In this document: positions 1-8,785 of the stretch, piece after piece
Layout of the letters: each line of letters starts with the position of its first letter
How positions within the stretch are numbered: position 1 is the first letter of the stretch
DNA from: Bacteroidales bacterium
Lineage (GTDB): Bacteria > Bacteroidota > Bacteroidia > Bacteroidales > UBA4417
Direction of reading: 5' to 3'
Assembly (NCBI GenBank): GCA_016707785.1
Contig: JADJGZ010000008.1
Span: 124,001 to 188,000 of the forward strand
DNA: 64,000 nt
Notes under the pieces: model-generated
Databases searched by the model: none
Told to the model about the DNA's origin: nothing
What the model saw: only the letters and a program-made list of their open reading frames with translations
Translations under genes and position numbers: made by a program

Positions 1-755
1 AAGCCTATCCACTGGCATTCAGGCTAGCAGCGGCTTACGCTGGTGACCGGAGTTTACTCAAGCAACTCATGGAGCCTGTTCAATATCCTGCTCCTATTGA
101 AGTGGAGGAACAGTTTGTATCCCCTCCGGAAATTATCATGCCGGAAACGAAAATTGAGGTTGTTGTCGGTAATGAGCCTTTAAATACAAGTGAAGAGGTT
201 AAGAAGACTGAGGAAATAATTTCCGAATTGAATAGCAATGTTACAATCGGGGAAGAAGTAGAAATGCAGTCGGAGGAAAGCAAGAGTGCTTCTCCTGGGA
301 TCGATTTGATAGAGGACGAATTTGGGAAAGAGGTTATTATTCGAAAAGAAGAGGCAAAGGAGGAAAAAGTTTATTCACCCATGATTGACTTAATCCGGCA
401 GAGCTTACAGAAAGCAAGGGATAATGAAAGAGGGGCAGAAGTTATAGAGCCAAGTATTTCCGCAGCATCTGATAAAGTAAAAACCTCTAAAAGGCAAGCG
501 TTAATAGATAAATTCATCAAGGATGAACCTAGGATCAGTGCTCCGAAGAAAGAGTTCTTCAATCCTGAAGATCATGCCCGTCAGAGTTCAGTAGTTCATG
601 AAGATTTGGTGAGTGAAACCCTGGCAATAGTATATGTAAAGCAGGGGCTCATTGGGAAGGCCATAAAAATTTATGAAAAATTGATATTGTTAATTCCCGA
701 AAAAAGTAGTTACTTTGCAGGCCGTATTGAAGAATTACGAAAAGAACATAAGTAA
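1..755 (+). CDS. C-terminal part of a TPR-type hypothetical protein (5' end outside window)
   Basis: The reading frame is open from base 3 with no stop, so the gene starts upstream; the ATG at 69 is internal. The visible 250 residues begin with an alanine-rich helical stretch (AYPLAFRLAAAYAGD), continue with a long acidic, lysine-rich and probably disordered linker, and end with a TPR-like helix pair (SETLAIVYVKQGLIGKAIKIYEKL). No catalytic motif is seen. It sits 29 bases before secG in the same direction. In many Bacteroidota a TPR-containing protein precedes secG, so this position is expected. Function unknown; possibly a scaffold. Confidence 0.75.
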   Translation, partial: AYPLAFRLAAAYAGDRSLLKQLMEPVQYPAPIEVEEQFVSPPEIIMPETKIEVVVGNEPLNTSEEVKKTEEIISELNSNVTIGEEVEMQSEESKSASPGIDLIEDEFGKEVIIRKEEAKEEKVYSPMIDLIRQSLQKARDNERGAEVIEPSISAASDKVKTSKRQALIDKFIKDEPRISAPKKEFFNPEDHARQSSVVHEDLVSETLAIVYVKQGLIGKAIKIYEKLILLIPEKSSYFAGRIEELRKEHK

Positions 756-784
756 CTCATTTTAAGTAACATAATAATTGCCCT

Positions 785-1120
785 ATGACTGCGTATATTT
801 TTGTTTCGGTACTGATCTTAATCGCATGTATCCTTTTGATCCTGGTTGTACTTGTTCAAAATTCGAAAGGTGGGGGTCTTGCATCTAATTTCTCCTCATC
901 AAACCAGTTTATGGGTGTTAGAAAGACTGCTGATTTTCTTGAGAAAACAACATGGACCCTGGCTATCATCCTGTTATCACTTAGTTTGCTTTCCATTTTT
1001 GTGATTCCACGTAATCGTGGGACCCAGGGACAGGCAGATACTGAACTTCGCGAGACCATTGATGATAAGGCAGCACCTGTTCAGGATTTCCAACCAAATC
1101 CTTCAGAAAAGGACAAATAA
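785..1120 (+). CDS. secG: Preprotein translocase subunit SecG
   Basis: Small subunit of the SecYEG channel in the inner membrane, assisting SecA-driven export. The 111-residue protein shows two hydrophobic segments (about residues 4-24 and 56-75) separated by the conserved SecG loop with QNSKGGGLAS and a phenylalanine-rich FSSSNQFMG stretch, followed by a polar tail typical of the longer Bacteroidota SecG. The start at 785 directly precedes the first membrane segment. It is followed by a strong hairpin terminator, so it is probably the last gene of the operon that begins before the window. Confidence 0.95.
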   Translation: MTAYIFVSVLILIACILLILVVLVQNSKGGGLASNFSSSNQFMGVRKTADFLEKTTWTLAIILLSLSLLSIFVIPRNRGTQGQADTELRETIDDKAAPVQDFQPNPSEKDK

Positions 1121-1140
1121 GAATTTTATTTACTTTTTTA

Positions 1141-1182
1141 AAAGAATGTCAGAATGTCACAGTATTCTGACATTCTTTTTTT
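1141..1182 (+). terminator. Rho-independent terminator after secG
   Basis: Perfect 15-bp inverted repeat (1141-1155 with 1164-1178) around an 8-base loop, followed by a run of T to 1182. It lies 20 bases after the secG stop and separates secG from groES. Confidence 0.9.
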
Positions 1183-1374
1183 ATTGGTATTCAGCAGGAT
1201 ATTGATTTAATTACTTTGAAAATCGGCTATGGATGTAACAGTGCCTAAAGGCAGCTAAAGGAGCATCTGTTAAAATGACACTGAATCTGATGAAAAAATG
1301 CTTTGGCATGGAATGTGTCTAGGGCAGGCAGTCGAAAACATAACTTAAACTTTATAAATAAAACTCAAAACGAA

Positions 1375-1653
1375 ATGGCACAGGTAAACGTAAAACCATT
1401 GGCAGACCGAGTATTGGTTGAGCCGGCAGCCGCCGAACAAAAAACCGCAGGTGGAATTATCATTCCGGATACTGCTAAGGAAAAACCACAAAAAGGAACA
1501 GTTGTAGCTGTTGGAAATGGCAAAAAGGATGAACCTATGACCGTGAAGGTTGGTGATTTAGTTCTTTATGGTAAATATGCTGGAACTGAAATCAACGTTG
1601 ACGGCAGGGATTACCTTATCATGCGTGAAAGCGATATACTCGCAGTAATTTAA
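1375..1653 (+). CDS. groES: Co-chaperonin GroES
   Basis: Heptameric lid of the GroEL folding chamber. The 92-residue protein starts MAQVNVKPLADRVLV, has the mobile loop region with KTAGGIIIPDTAKEKPQ and ends ESDILAVI, as in the family. An upstream in-frame ATG at 1303 would add 24 residues with no counterpart in GroES, so 1375 is chosen. It precedes groEL by 30 bases in one operon. I looked for a CIRCE operator (TTAGCACTC and its inverted partner) in 1183-1374 and did not see one, so HrcA control is not supported here. Confidence 0.97.
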   Translation: MAQVNVKPLADRVLVEPAAAEQKTAGGIIIPDTAKEKPQKGTVVAVGNGKKDEPMTVKVGDLVLYGKYAGTEINVDGRDYLIMRESDILAVI

Positions 1654-1683
1654 AGAATTGTAAACCTTAAAATTAAATATCAA

Positions 1684-3324
1684 ATGAAATCAGCAAAGGA
1701 AATTATTTTTGAGATAGAAGCACGCGACAGGCTTAAGAAAGGTGTTGATGCTTTATCTAATGCTGTCAAAGTAACTTTAGGACCTAAGGGTCGTAATGTG
1801 ATTATAGAGAAAACCTATGGTGCACCGGTTGTTACCAAGGATGGTGTATCTGTAGCCAAAGAAATAGAATTAAAGGATGCGGTTGAAAATATGGGAGCCC
1901 AGATGGTAAAGGAAGTTGCTTCCAAAACCTCTGATGTAGCCGGGGATGGTACAACTACTGCTACTGTTCTTGCACAATCCATTATAGCTACCGGTTTAAA
2001 GAATGTAACTGCAGGTGCCAATCCAATGGATCTGAAACGTGGTATAGACAAGGCTGTTATTGCCGTTGTTGCCCATCTTAAGAAACAATCCGTGGCAGTG
2101 GGTGACAGTATTGAAAAAATCGAGCAGGTTGCTACTGTTTCTGCAAATAATGACAATACCATCGGTAAACTGATTGCCGAAGCTATGGCCAAGGTGAAGA
2201 AAGAGGGTGTTATCACTATCGAAGAAGCCAAAGGAATAGAAACAACTGTTAAGGTTGTTGAAGGTATGCAGTTTGATCGTGGTTATATCTCCCCTTATTT
2301 TGTTACTGATGCTGAAAAGATGGAGGCTTCATTTGAAAGTCCTTACATCCTGATTCATGATAAAAAAATCAGTGGAATGAAAGACCTTCTTCCTATTCTT
2401 GAGAAGGTAGTTCAAACAGGCCGCCCACTGCTTATCATTGCCGAAGACGTTGATGGTGAAGCATTAGCTACCCTGGTTGTGAATAAGATCCGTGGCTCAC
2501 TTAAAATTGTAGCTGTTAAAGCTCCTGGTTTTGGTGACCGTCGTAAGGAAATGTTACAGGATATCGCCATCCTCACCGGCGGAACCGTTGTTTCAGAAGA
2601 ACAAGGGTATCGTTTGGAAGATGCAGATTTATCCTATTTAGGTCAGGCTGAAAAAATCAGTATTGATAAAGATAATACTACTATTGTTAGCGGAAAAGGC
2701 GAAAAAGAAGCAATTTCAGCCCGTATCAATCAGATCAAAGCCCAGATTGAAACTACTACTTCTGATTACGATCGTGAAAAACTCCAGGAACGTCTTGCTA
2801 AATTAGCCGGAGGTGTTGCTGTTATCCAGGTTGGTGCAGCAAGTGAAGTTGAAATGAAAGAGAAGAAAGACAGGTTTGATGATGCATTGCATGCCACACG
2901 CGCTGCTAATGAAGAAGGTATCATTCCTGGTGGTGGTGTTGCTTACCTGAGAGCAATTGCATCACTTGATGCAGTTAAAACTGATAACGAAGATGAGGAA
3001 ATCGGTGTAAATATTGTACGTCGTGCTCTTGAAGAACCTCTTCGCCAGATTGTTGCCAATGCCGGACTTGAAGGTTCGATCATTGTTCAGAAAGTAAAGG
3101 AAGGCAAAGATGATTTCGGTTTCAATGCACGTACTGAAACCTACGAAAACCTATATGCAGCCGGTGTTATCGACCCAACCAAGGTAGCTCGTGTAGCCCT
3201 TGAAAATGCTGCATCTATAGCAGGAATGCTGCTCACCACTGAGTGTGTTATTTCTGAAATAAAGGACGAAAAAGAAGCCCCAATGCCTAACCCAGGAATG
3301 GGCGGAATGGGTGGAATGTACTAA
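1684..3324 (+). CDS. groEL: Chaperonin GroEL
   Basis: ATP-driven 60-kDa chaperonin. The 546 residues match the usual length; visible signatures include the nucleotide-binding region VTLGPKGRNV near residue 30, GDGTTTATVLAQ near residue 85, the conserved AAVEEGIIPGGG-type element near 410 (here AANEEGIIPGGG) and the methionine/glycine tail ending GMGGMGGMY. It forms an operon with groES and is followed by a terminator hairpin. Only one groEL copy is present in the window. Confidence 0.98.
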   Translation: MKSAKEIIFEIEARDRLKKGVDALSNAVKVTLGPKGRNVIIEKTYGAPVVTKDGVSVAKEIELKDAVENMGAQMVKEVASKTSDVAGDGTTTATVLAQSIIATGLKNVTAGANPMDLKRGIDKAVIAVVAHLKKQSVAVGDSIEKIEQVATVSANNDNTIGKLIAEAMAKVKKEGVITIEEAKGIETTVKVVEGMQFDRGYISPYFVTDAEKMEASFESPYILIHDKKISGMKDLLPILEKVVQTGRPLLIIAEDVDGEALATLVVNKIRGSLKIVAVKAPGFGDRRKEMLQDIAILTGGTVVSEEQGYRLEDADLSYLGQAEKISIDKDNTTIVSGKGEKEAISARINQIKAQIETTTSDYDREKLQERLAKLAGGVAVIQVGAASEVEMKEKKDRFDDALHATRAANEEGIIPGGGVAYLRAIASLDAVKTDNEDEEIGVNIVRRALEEPLRQIVANAGLEGSIIVQKVKEGKDDFGFNARTETYENLYAAGVIDPTKVARVALENAASIAGMLLTTECVISEIKDEKEAPMPNPGMGGMGGMY

Positions 3325-3350
3325 GATTTACATTCTATTGTTTTTGAGAC

Positions 3351-3380
3351 AGTCCCGTCAATATTGGCGGGACTTTTTTA
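3351..3380 (+). terminator. Rho-independent terminator after groEL
   Basis: Hairpin AGTCCCGTCAA / TTGGCGGGACT (11 pairs including one G-T) with a 2-base centre, followed by six T. It ends the groES-groEL operon. Confidence 0.88.
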
Positions 3381-3491
3381 TTTCCGGGATTACATAGCGT
3401 ATTTTCTACCTGAACATCCTATCTCTTAAAATTCAGGTCAATGATCGGTACTTTATTAATATTTTTACAAACCATTCCAATCTGTAAATCT

Positions 3492-6176
3492 ATGAAAGCT
3501 GTTTTGTCCCCGGGGTATTGCTTGTTTCTTTTGCTATTCTGTTTCAGCGCAGCGAGTCAAGCGCAGGATATTTTGCCTTATAAGAATCCATCTCTGGGTA
3601 TTGATGAAAGAGTAAAGGATTTGTTAGGTCGCATGACAGCCGATGAAAAATTCTGGCAGTTGTATATGATTCCCGGTGATTTGAGTCTAGGAAAGGAGAA
3701 ACTGAAGCATGGAATCTTTGGACTGCAGGTGGATGCTAAGGGTGAAACTACAGATGCCGCAGGACAGATGTTAACCTACGGAGGATCCAGTGATGCAAGT
3801 CTGTTTGCTGAAAAGGTCAATGAGATACAGCGATTCTTTGTGAATGAAACACGGTTGGGAATACCCATTATTCCTTTTGCAGAGGCACTGCATGGTCTTG
3901 GGATGGGAGGAAGTACATCCTTCCCCCAATCGATAGGACTTGCAGCCAGTTGGGATACTTCCCTGATGAGGCAGGTTTCTTCTGCCATTGCCATTGAGGT
4001 GAAATCCAGAGGAATCAGGCAGGTTTTAGATCCGGTTATCAATATTGCCAGGGATGTCAGATGGGGAAGAGTGGAAGAGACATATGGTGAAGATCCATAC
4101 CTTACTTCATTGATGGGATCTTGTTATATCGATGCTTTTGAAAAAATAGGTGTGATCGCTACCCCTAAACATTTTGCAGTGAATGTAGGCGATGGTGGGA
4201 GGGATAGCTACCCGATACATTACAATGAGCGTCTCCTAGAAGAAGTATATTTCCCGGCTTTCAAGTCAGGATTTCAAAAAGCAGGTGCGCGTTCTGTGAT
4301 GTCATCGTATAATTCGCTGGATGGGACTCCATGCACGGCACATGACTGGTTGTTGAACAAGAAGTTGAAACAAGAGTGGGGCTTCCGTGGATTTGTTATT
4401 TCAGATGCCTGTGCTGTGGGCGGAGCTAATGTACTTCATTATACAGCGGCCGATTATACTGAAGCAACAGAAGATGCAATGGAAGGGGGATTAGATGTCA
4501 TTTTCCAGACGGACTACGAACATCATACCCTCTTCAAAGATGCCTTTGATAAAGGGTTGATCCCTTCATCTGTGATCGACAGTGCGGTTACCAGGGTACT
4601 TAGGGCTAAGTTCCAGTCTGGTTTATTTGAAAATCCATATGTTGACAGCAAGGAGGCAGGAATCTGGAATGGCCATGCCCTGCATCGTCAGCTTGCATTG
4701 CAGGCAGCCAGGGAATCTATAGTTTTACTCGACAATAAAGCCGAAACGTTACCTCTGAATGCCGGGATAAAAAGAATTGCGGTGATTGGGCATGATGCTG
4801 TTGAGGCCAGGTTAGGGGGGTACAGTGGTCCTGGAATTAATAAAGTCAGCATATTGGATGGCTTGCGCAAACATGCCCCGGCAGGTATGGAAATAACGTA
4901 TTCACCGGGATGCGGAAGAAGCTTCGAGCCTTATCGTGTGGTTCCATCAGCAAATCTGAGTTCCACAAAATCTGATTTAAAGGTTCAAGGACTTAAAGGG
5001 GAGTATTTTAATAATTTAAATCTGGTAGGAACACCAGTATTAACCCGAACCGATTCCCAGCTATCTTTTGGATGGACGCTCTATTCTCCGGATCCTGCAT
5101 TAGCCTTTGATTGTTATTCAATACGATGGACAGGCAAAATCATTGCTCCGTCTACCGGGACCTTTCATCTGGGGATGGAAGGAAATGATGGCTATCGGCT
5201 CTATTTTGATGGTAAATTACTCATTGACAACTGGCAGAAATCTTCATTCCAAACCCAGATGGTAGAAGTTCAATTTATACAGGGGAAAGAATATGATATC
5301 CGTGTGGAGTATTTTGAGAGTTCGGGAAGTGCACGGCTGAAGTTGATCTGGGATGCAGGAATCGATAAACAAACCGATGAACAGATAAAAGAAGCTGTGA
5401 AAACTGCTATGGATGCAGATGTTGCTGTTATAGTAGCCGGTATCAATGAAGGCGAATTTAATGACAGGGCTTTTTTAAAACTTCCGGGTAAACAGGAGGA
5501 AATGATACAGGCAATTTGTTCGGCAGGAAAGCCTGTAATTGTAGTTTTAACAGGTGGAAGTGCCATTACGATGAATACCTGGAAAGACAAGGTAAGTGCA
5601 ATCCTGGATGTATGGTATCCCGGTGAAGCTGGTGGAGATGCAGTTGCTGAGGTGATTTTTGGAAAATATAATCCAGCAGGTCGTTTACCTATAACCTTCC
5701 CTGTTTTCGAAGGGCAGCTGCCTTTAGTATATAATCATAAACCTACAGGGAGGGGAGATGACTATACAGACCTCACTGGCATGCCGTTATTCCCTTTCGG
5801 ATATGGATTAAGTTATTCGAAATTTGAGTACTCTGATTTGCAGATTGATCATCCGGGTATTCAGGCAGGTCAGACTGCACATGTTCGCTTTAAAGTCAGG
5901 AATATTGGAAAACTTTCGGGTGATGAGGTTTGCCAGCTATATATACGGGATGAACTGGCGTCAGTGGCTCGTCCGGTTAAAGAACTGAAGGGCTTTCAGC
6001 GCATCACACTTGCTCCGGGAGAAGAAAAAACGCTAAGTTTTGAAATATCACCGGAATCCTTAAGCATGTTGGATATAAACAATAAACTGACCATAGAGCC
6101 AGGGATTTTCAGGATTATGATTGGTGCTTCTTCTATGGATATCAGGTTGATGGGTAACCTCAGGGTTATTGAATAA
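3492..6176 (+). CDS. Secreted beta-glucosidase-like glycoside hydrolase, family 3, with PA14 domain
   Basis: Predicted exported exo-glycosidase. From the ATG at 3492 a signal peptide (MKAVLSPGYCLFLLLFC, cut near ASQAQ) fits; the in-frame ATG at 3441 would bury it. Domains in order: GH3 N-terminal barrel (about 30-370) with the substrate motif KHFAVN and the nucleophile Asp near residue 305 in the context GFVISDA; GH3 C-terminal domain; a PA14 carbohydrate-binding insertion (about 485-620, with the GNDGYRLYFDG motif); and a fibronectin type III-like C-terminus. GH3 enzymes with PA14 inserts act on beta-glucosides, beta-xylosides or related sugars; the exact substrate cannot be read from sequence. 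No SusC/SusD pair is adjacent. Confidence 0.93.
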   Translation: MKAVLSPGYCLFLLLFCFSAASQAQDILPYKNPSLGIDERVKDLLGRMTADEKFWQLYMIPGDLSLGKEKLKHGIFGLQVDAKGETTDAAGQMLTYGGSSDASLFAEKVNEIQRFFVNETRLGIPIIPFAEALHGLGMGGSTSFPQSIGLAASWDTSLMRQVSSAIAIEVKSRGIRQVLDPVINIARDVRWGRVEETYGEDPYLTSLMGSCYIDAFEKIGVIATPKHFAVNVGDGGRDSYPIHYNERLLEEVYFPAFKSGFQKAGARSVMSSYNSLDGTPCTAHDWLLNKKLKQEWGFRGFVISDACAVGGANVLHYTAADYTEATEDAMEGGLDVIFQTDYEHHTLFKDAFDKGLIPSSVIDSAVTRVLRAKFQSGLFENPYVDSKEAGIWNGHALHRQLALQAARESIVLLDNKAETLPLNAGIKRIAVIGHDAVEARLGGYSGPGINKVSILDGLRKHAPAGMEITYSPGCGRSFEPYRVVPSANLSSTKSDLKVQGLKGEYFNNLNLVGTPVLTRTDSQLSFGWTLYSPDPALAFDCYSIRWTGKIIAPSTGTFHLGMEGNDGYRLYFDGKLLIDNWQKSSFQTQMVEVQFIQGKEYDIRVEYFESSGSARLKLIWDAGIDKQTDEQIKEAVKTAMDADVAVIVAGINEGEFNDRAFLKLPGKQEEMIQAICSAGKPVIVVLTGGSAITMNTWKDKVSAILDVWYPGEAGGDAVAEVIFGKYNPAGRLPITFPVFEGQLPLVYNHKPTGRGDDYTDLTGMPLFPFGYGLSYSKFEYSDLQIDHPGIQAGQTAHVRFKVRNIGKLSGDEVCQLYIRDELASVARPVKELKGFQRITLAPGEEKTLSFEISPESLSMLDINNKLTIEPGIFRIMIGASSMDIRLMGNLRVIE

Positions 6177-6199
6177 AACAAGTCGGTCAGGTACTTAAT

Positions 6200-6595
6200 T
6201 TAAACCTTTCCATCAATGGCGAGTGCTTCAAATAAGAACTCCCGAAGGAGATCAGGATCTACCTGAATAATAGAATTATATTCCTTCCAGTACACTTGTT
6301 TCCTATTTCCTTTTTCAAGGTATCCGTCCTCATCTTTTAATAAATATCCATTGCAGAATCCAAGCTGGACGCCTTTAATATTCACATTGCCCCAGGGAAC
6401 TGAAGGTGGCCATATGAAGCAAATTCTTGATTTTTTATAATAGAACGGAACATTATAAGCCAGTTTCTCCCTGCATTCAGGCAATGATTCCAATATAATC
6501 TGCCGAAGAAAAACTACAATCTCTCTTTCCTCATCTGGGAGATAATCAAGAAACTCATCTATGTTCCTGAATTTGACCGGTTGAAACTTATTCAT
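6200..6595 (-). CDS. DUF1801 domain protein
   Basis: 131 residues with the DUF1801 pattern: an N-terminal helix (FRNIDEFLDYLPDEERE), then LRQIILESLPECREKLAYNVPFY and an aromatic segment with ICFIWPPSVPWG. The family is small, cytosolic and of uncertain role (the Bacillus YdhG/Fra relative has been linked to iron handling). It follows the membrane-protein gene with a 12-base gap, so the two may be co-transcribed. A second, only distantly similar DUF1801 gene lies at 31934-32389. Confidence 0.8.
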   Translation of the reverse strand: MNKFQPVKFRNIDEFLDYLPDEEREIVVFLRQIILESLPECREKLAYNVPFYYKKSRICFIWPPSVPWGNVNIKGVQLGFCNGYLLKDEDGYLEKGNRKQVYWKEYNSIIQVDPDLLREFLFEALAIDGKV

Positions 6596-6607
6596 TGATA
6601 ATCCCTT

Positions 6608-7939
6608 TTATGGATTAAGTTTAAACATTCCATCCCAATAAAGGTCGCGGGTCATATCTGACCAGTGAATAACCATATGCCTGTATTGATACGTCTGATA
6701 CTGACAAAAGAGGCATAAAAGGAATATAGTGATCAGAAGTGAATTTCTTTTCAATCCGGGTGTGACTCTGTTTAATGTTATGCCAAGCAGAATTGCAAAA
6801 AGTGCAAAGAAGTCAATAAAGACCCTCTGGGAGAAACTCCCTCCGTAATACCACATGTGCCAGGAAGAAAACAGGTAAGTGATGATCATCAGGAAACCAG
6901 CAAGTGTGAAAAGCTGGTATTTATTGGTCTTCCACAAATAATAGAAACCTAAAAGACTTACAAGTAACAGGGGTGTATACAGGAACAGCCCTTTACGATA
7001 GCTGAACAGCATCTGAAAGATATGTGGTTGAAGAAAATTGAAGCCTTCACCCGGATAAGAATAGACAAAGAAACTTCCAGTTTGAATTTTGTAAATAATG
7101 GGTTGTATAGAAACGATCAGCAAGAACCCAGTAATACCCGGAATCCAGCTATGATATGCTTTTAGTAGTCTTTTCAGTCCATTTCTCAGCATTTCAGGAC
7201 TATCAGCAAGGAAGGGTATGCTTATCAGAATTACTATGTTAATCGGACGGATCAAGGTAATTATTCCCAGTATGATCAATGCCCGGAAAGCCAGGATATT
7301 CTTTCCCCCTTTCAGGAAAAGTCGTGCACATAATAAGAAGCTGGTTATTAGGGTAAAAGAATAAATATGCGACATACTGAACTCTGTCAGTACGTAATAA
7401 AACAAGTTGGTGCCAAAAACAATGGCCGGAAGGGTAAGCCTAATCCATTTATCACGGATATCATAGGATTTGAGTAGTTTCCCAAGAGCTATAAGCCCGG
7501 CAAATAAGTAAAAGAGCGCTCCCAAGTGTATCCAGAGCATATAAAAATAGCTATAGCCATCGGGAGGATAATTGCTAAATAATGTAAACAGGTGGCCTAT
7601 CAGGAAGAAGGGTAACATGCAGAGTGCTGTCCCTGCAAAGTATTTATTAATGGTTTTCCCTTTATATTCCCTGAGATAATTATAGAGGTAATTCGGATCA
7701 TAGTATGTTTGCCTTTCAACCTGATAAAAAAAACGGAATGAGAGATCGTGGTAAATAAATACTGCTGGCAGATAGGCATAATACCCTTTTCCATCCGCTT
7801 CCATTTTGCCTGATTTATAGTCTTTCCCTAAGTTGATATTTGAAATAGCCAGGAATGTGATCAGAACGATGATCGCAGATATGATGAAGAGTCCGGATGT
7901 TCTGCGGTTTACTTCAGGAAAAGAGTTTAAAATGCGCAT
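6608..7939 (-). CDS. Polytopic membrane protein, possible GT-C type glycosyltransferase
   Basis: 443 residues with about ten hydrophobic helices. After the first helix there is a loop with KMEADGKGYYAYLPAVFIYHDLSF, a pattern of acidic residue, YY and aromatic stretch common in Bacteroidota membrane proteins resembling GT39/GT83 dolichol-phosphate-mannose type transferases. That places it tentatively in the GT-C fold, where an acidic residue in the first external loop is catalytic. No neighbouring glycan locus clarifies the substrate. I call the membrane nature with confidence and the enzymatic role only as a possibility. Confidence 0.6.
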   Translation of the reverse strand: MRILNSFPEVNRRTSGLFIISAIIVLITFLAISNINLGKDYKSGKMEADGKGYYAYLPAVFIYHDLSFRFFYQVERQTYYDPNYLYNYLREYKGKTINKYFAGTALCMLPFFLIGHLFTLFSNYPPDGYSYFYMLWIHLGALFYLFAGLIALGKLLKSYDIRDKWIRLTLPAIVFGTNLFYYVLTEFSMSHIYSFTLITSFLLCARLFLKGGKNILAFRALIILGIITLIRPINIVILISIPFLADSPEMLRNGLKRLLKAYHSWIPGITGFLLIVSIQPIIYKIQTGSFFVYSYPGEGFNFLQPHIFQMLFSYRKGLFLYTPLLLVSLLGFYYLWKTNKYQLFTLAGFLMIITYLFSSWHMWYYGGSFSQRVFIDFFALFAILLGITLNRVTPGLKRNSLLITIFLLCLFCQYQTYQYRHMVIHWSDMTRDLYWDGMFKLNP

Positions 7940-8000
7940 TCCTGCTATGGAATTATTGAAATGCTAAAATACGAATTACCCGAATGGAAAGGAACCCTTC

Positions 8001-8098
8001 CTAATCCAGGGCGACAAGTTTTCCTTCCCCAGTGATGGTCCCTGCTACCTGTGATGGTTTACCTTTATAGTAGATGCTTCCCAGTCCCCTGATATCAT
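8001..8098 (-). other. Frameshifted C-terminal coding remnant of the DUF2807 lipoprotein
   Basis: In the frame one base away from the upstream gene, the sequence from 8099 down to 8001 reads YDIRGLGSIYYKGKPS, then QVAGTITGEGKLVALD and a stop. This is the typical glycine-rich final repeat of DUF2807 proteins. The neighbouring frame instead gives an unrelated ending (ISGDWEASTIKVNHHR). One base appears to be missing around 8099-8102. Confidence 0.75.
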
Positions 8099-8785
8099 AT
8101 TCAAGGTGGTTTTTACATTGATATAGCAATCGTTTGTGCCTTGATTGCTCATATAGGTATTCAATGTTTCCAATTCCAGGCAGTGAAATGGACCATAGCT
8201 ACCTGCATAGATAAAATTGCTGCCACTTTTCCCGGAAATGTCGAAATCAACAGAGCCCGTATTTAATGAAAGGTGCGAAAGCCCAACATCAATACAAAGT
8301 TTTATATAACCTGAGCCGGCATAGGAAGTGATAAAGAGAGAATCTTCATGAATCGTATCCACATTGGTTACAGTTCCTGTGCTTCTGTACCCTAAGCTAA
8401 GGAAATGCGGAGCCGTCACATAAGCTGTGATTTTTTTATCATAGGACCTCACCCAGTTATACCTGTTGAGATTCCTGATTGTAAGACTGCTGTCACTGAT
8501 CTTGGTCTCTATTCCCGGCAACAGGTTTTCACCTCCTTCAAGTGTAATTTTGTAGGGAGATCCCTGGATAAGTACAAGGTCGATATTATTTTCTATCTGG
8601 ACATCTGTAAAGTTCTCATTCACATCCCTGTTGATGCTGATGATTTTTCCTGTACTTTTTAGAAAATCGAAAGCGTGATCCTTTTCGCAACCTTCAAAAA
8701 GTATTGTCAGCAACAGCAATGGCAGAAGACAGACAAGTCTTTTCCCGACCCATGTAAGTTGAACGCTATCGTATATCCGTTTCAT
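8045..8785 (-). CDS. Lipoprotein with DUF2807 (putative adhesin head) domain, C-terminus frameshifted
   Basis: The 246-residue product starts with a lipoprotein signal whose lipobox is LFEGC, so it is probably anchored in the outer membrane or periplasm. The body shows the beta-helical DUF2807 features: FTDVQIENNIDLVLIQG, then repeated short strands with NTGSVDFDISG and YAGSYG. The family was named for similarity to autotransporter adhesin heads; function is unproven. Its stop overlaps neither neighbour, but its start overlaps the end of the PagL-type gene by four bases (ATGA), indicating translational coupling. The last codons lie in the wrong frame relative to the family, so the natural end is probably at 8001. 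Confidence 0.8.
   Translation of the reverse strand: MKRIYDSVQLTWVGKRLVCLLPLLLLTILFEGCEKDHAFDFLKSTGKIISINRDVNENFTDVQIENNIDLVLIQGSPYKITLEGGENLLPGIETKISDSSLTIRNLNRYNWVRSYDKKITAYVTAPHFLSLGYRSTGTVTNVDTIHEDSLFITSYAGSGYIKLCIDVGLSHLSLNTGSVDFDISGKSGSNFIYAGSYGPFHCLELETLNTYMSNQGTNDCYINVKTTLNMISGDWEASTIKVNHHR

Noticed and set aside
1183..1374. CIRCE operator for HrcA before groES
   Set aside because: No TTAGCACTC with an inverted partner is visible.
1303..1653. Longer GroES beginning at 1303
   Set aside because: The additional 24 residues have no counterpart in GroES, whose normal start MAQVNVKPL is at 1375.
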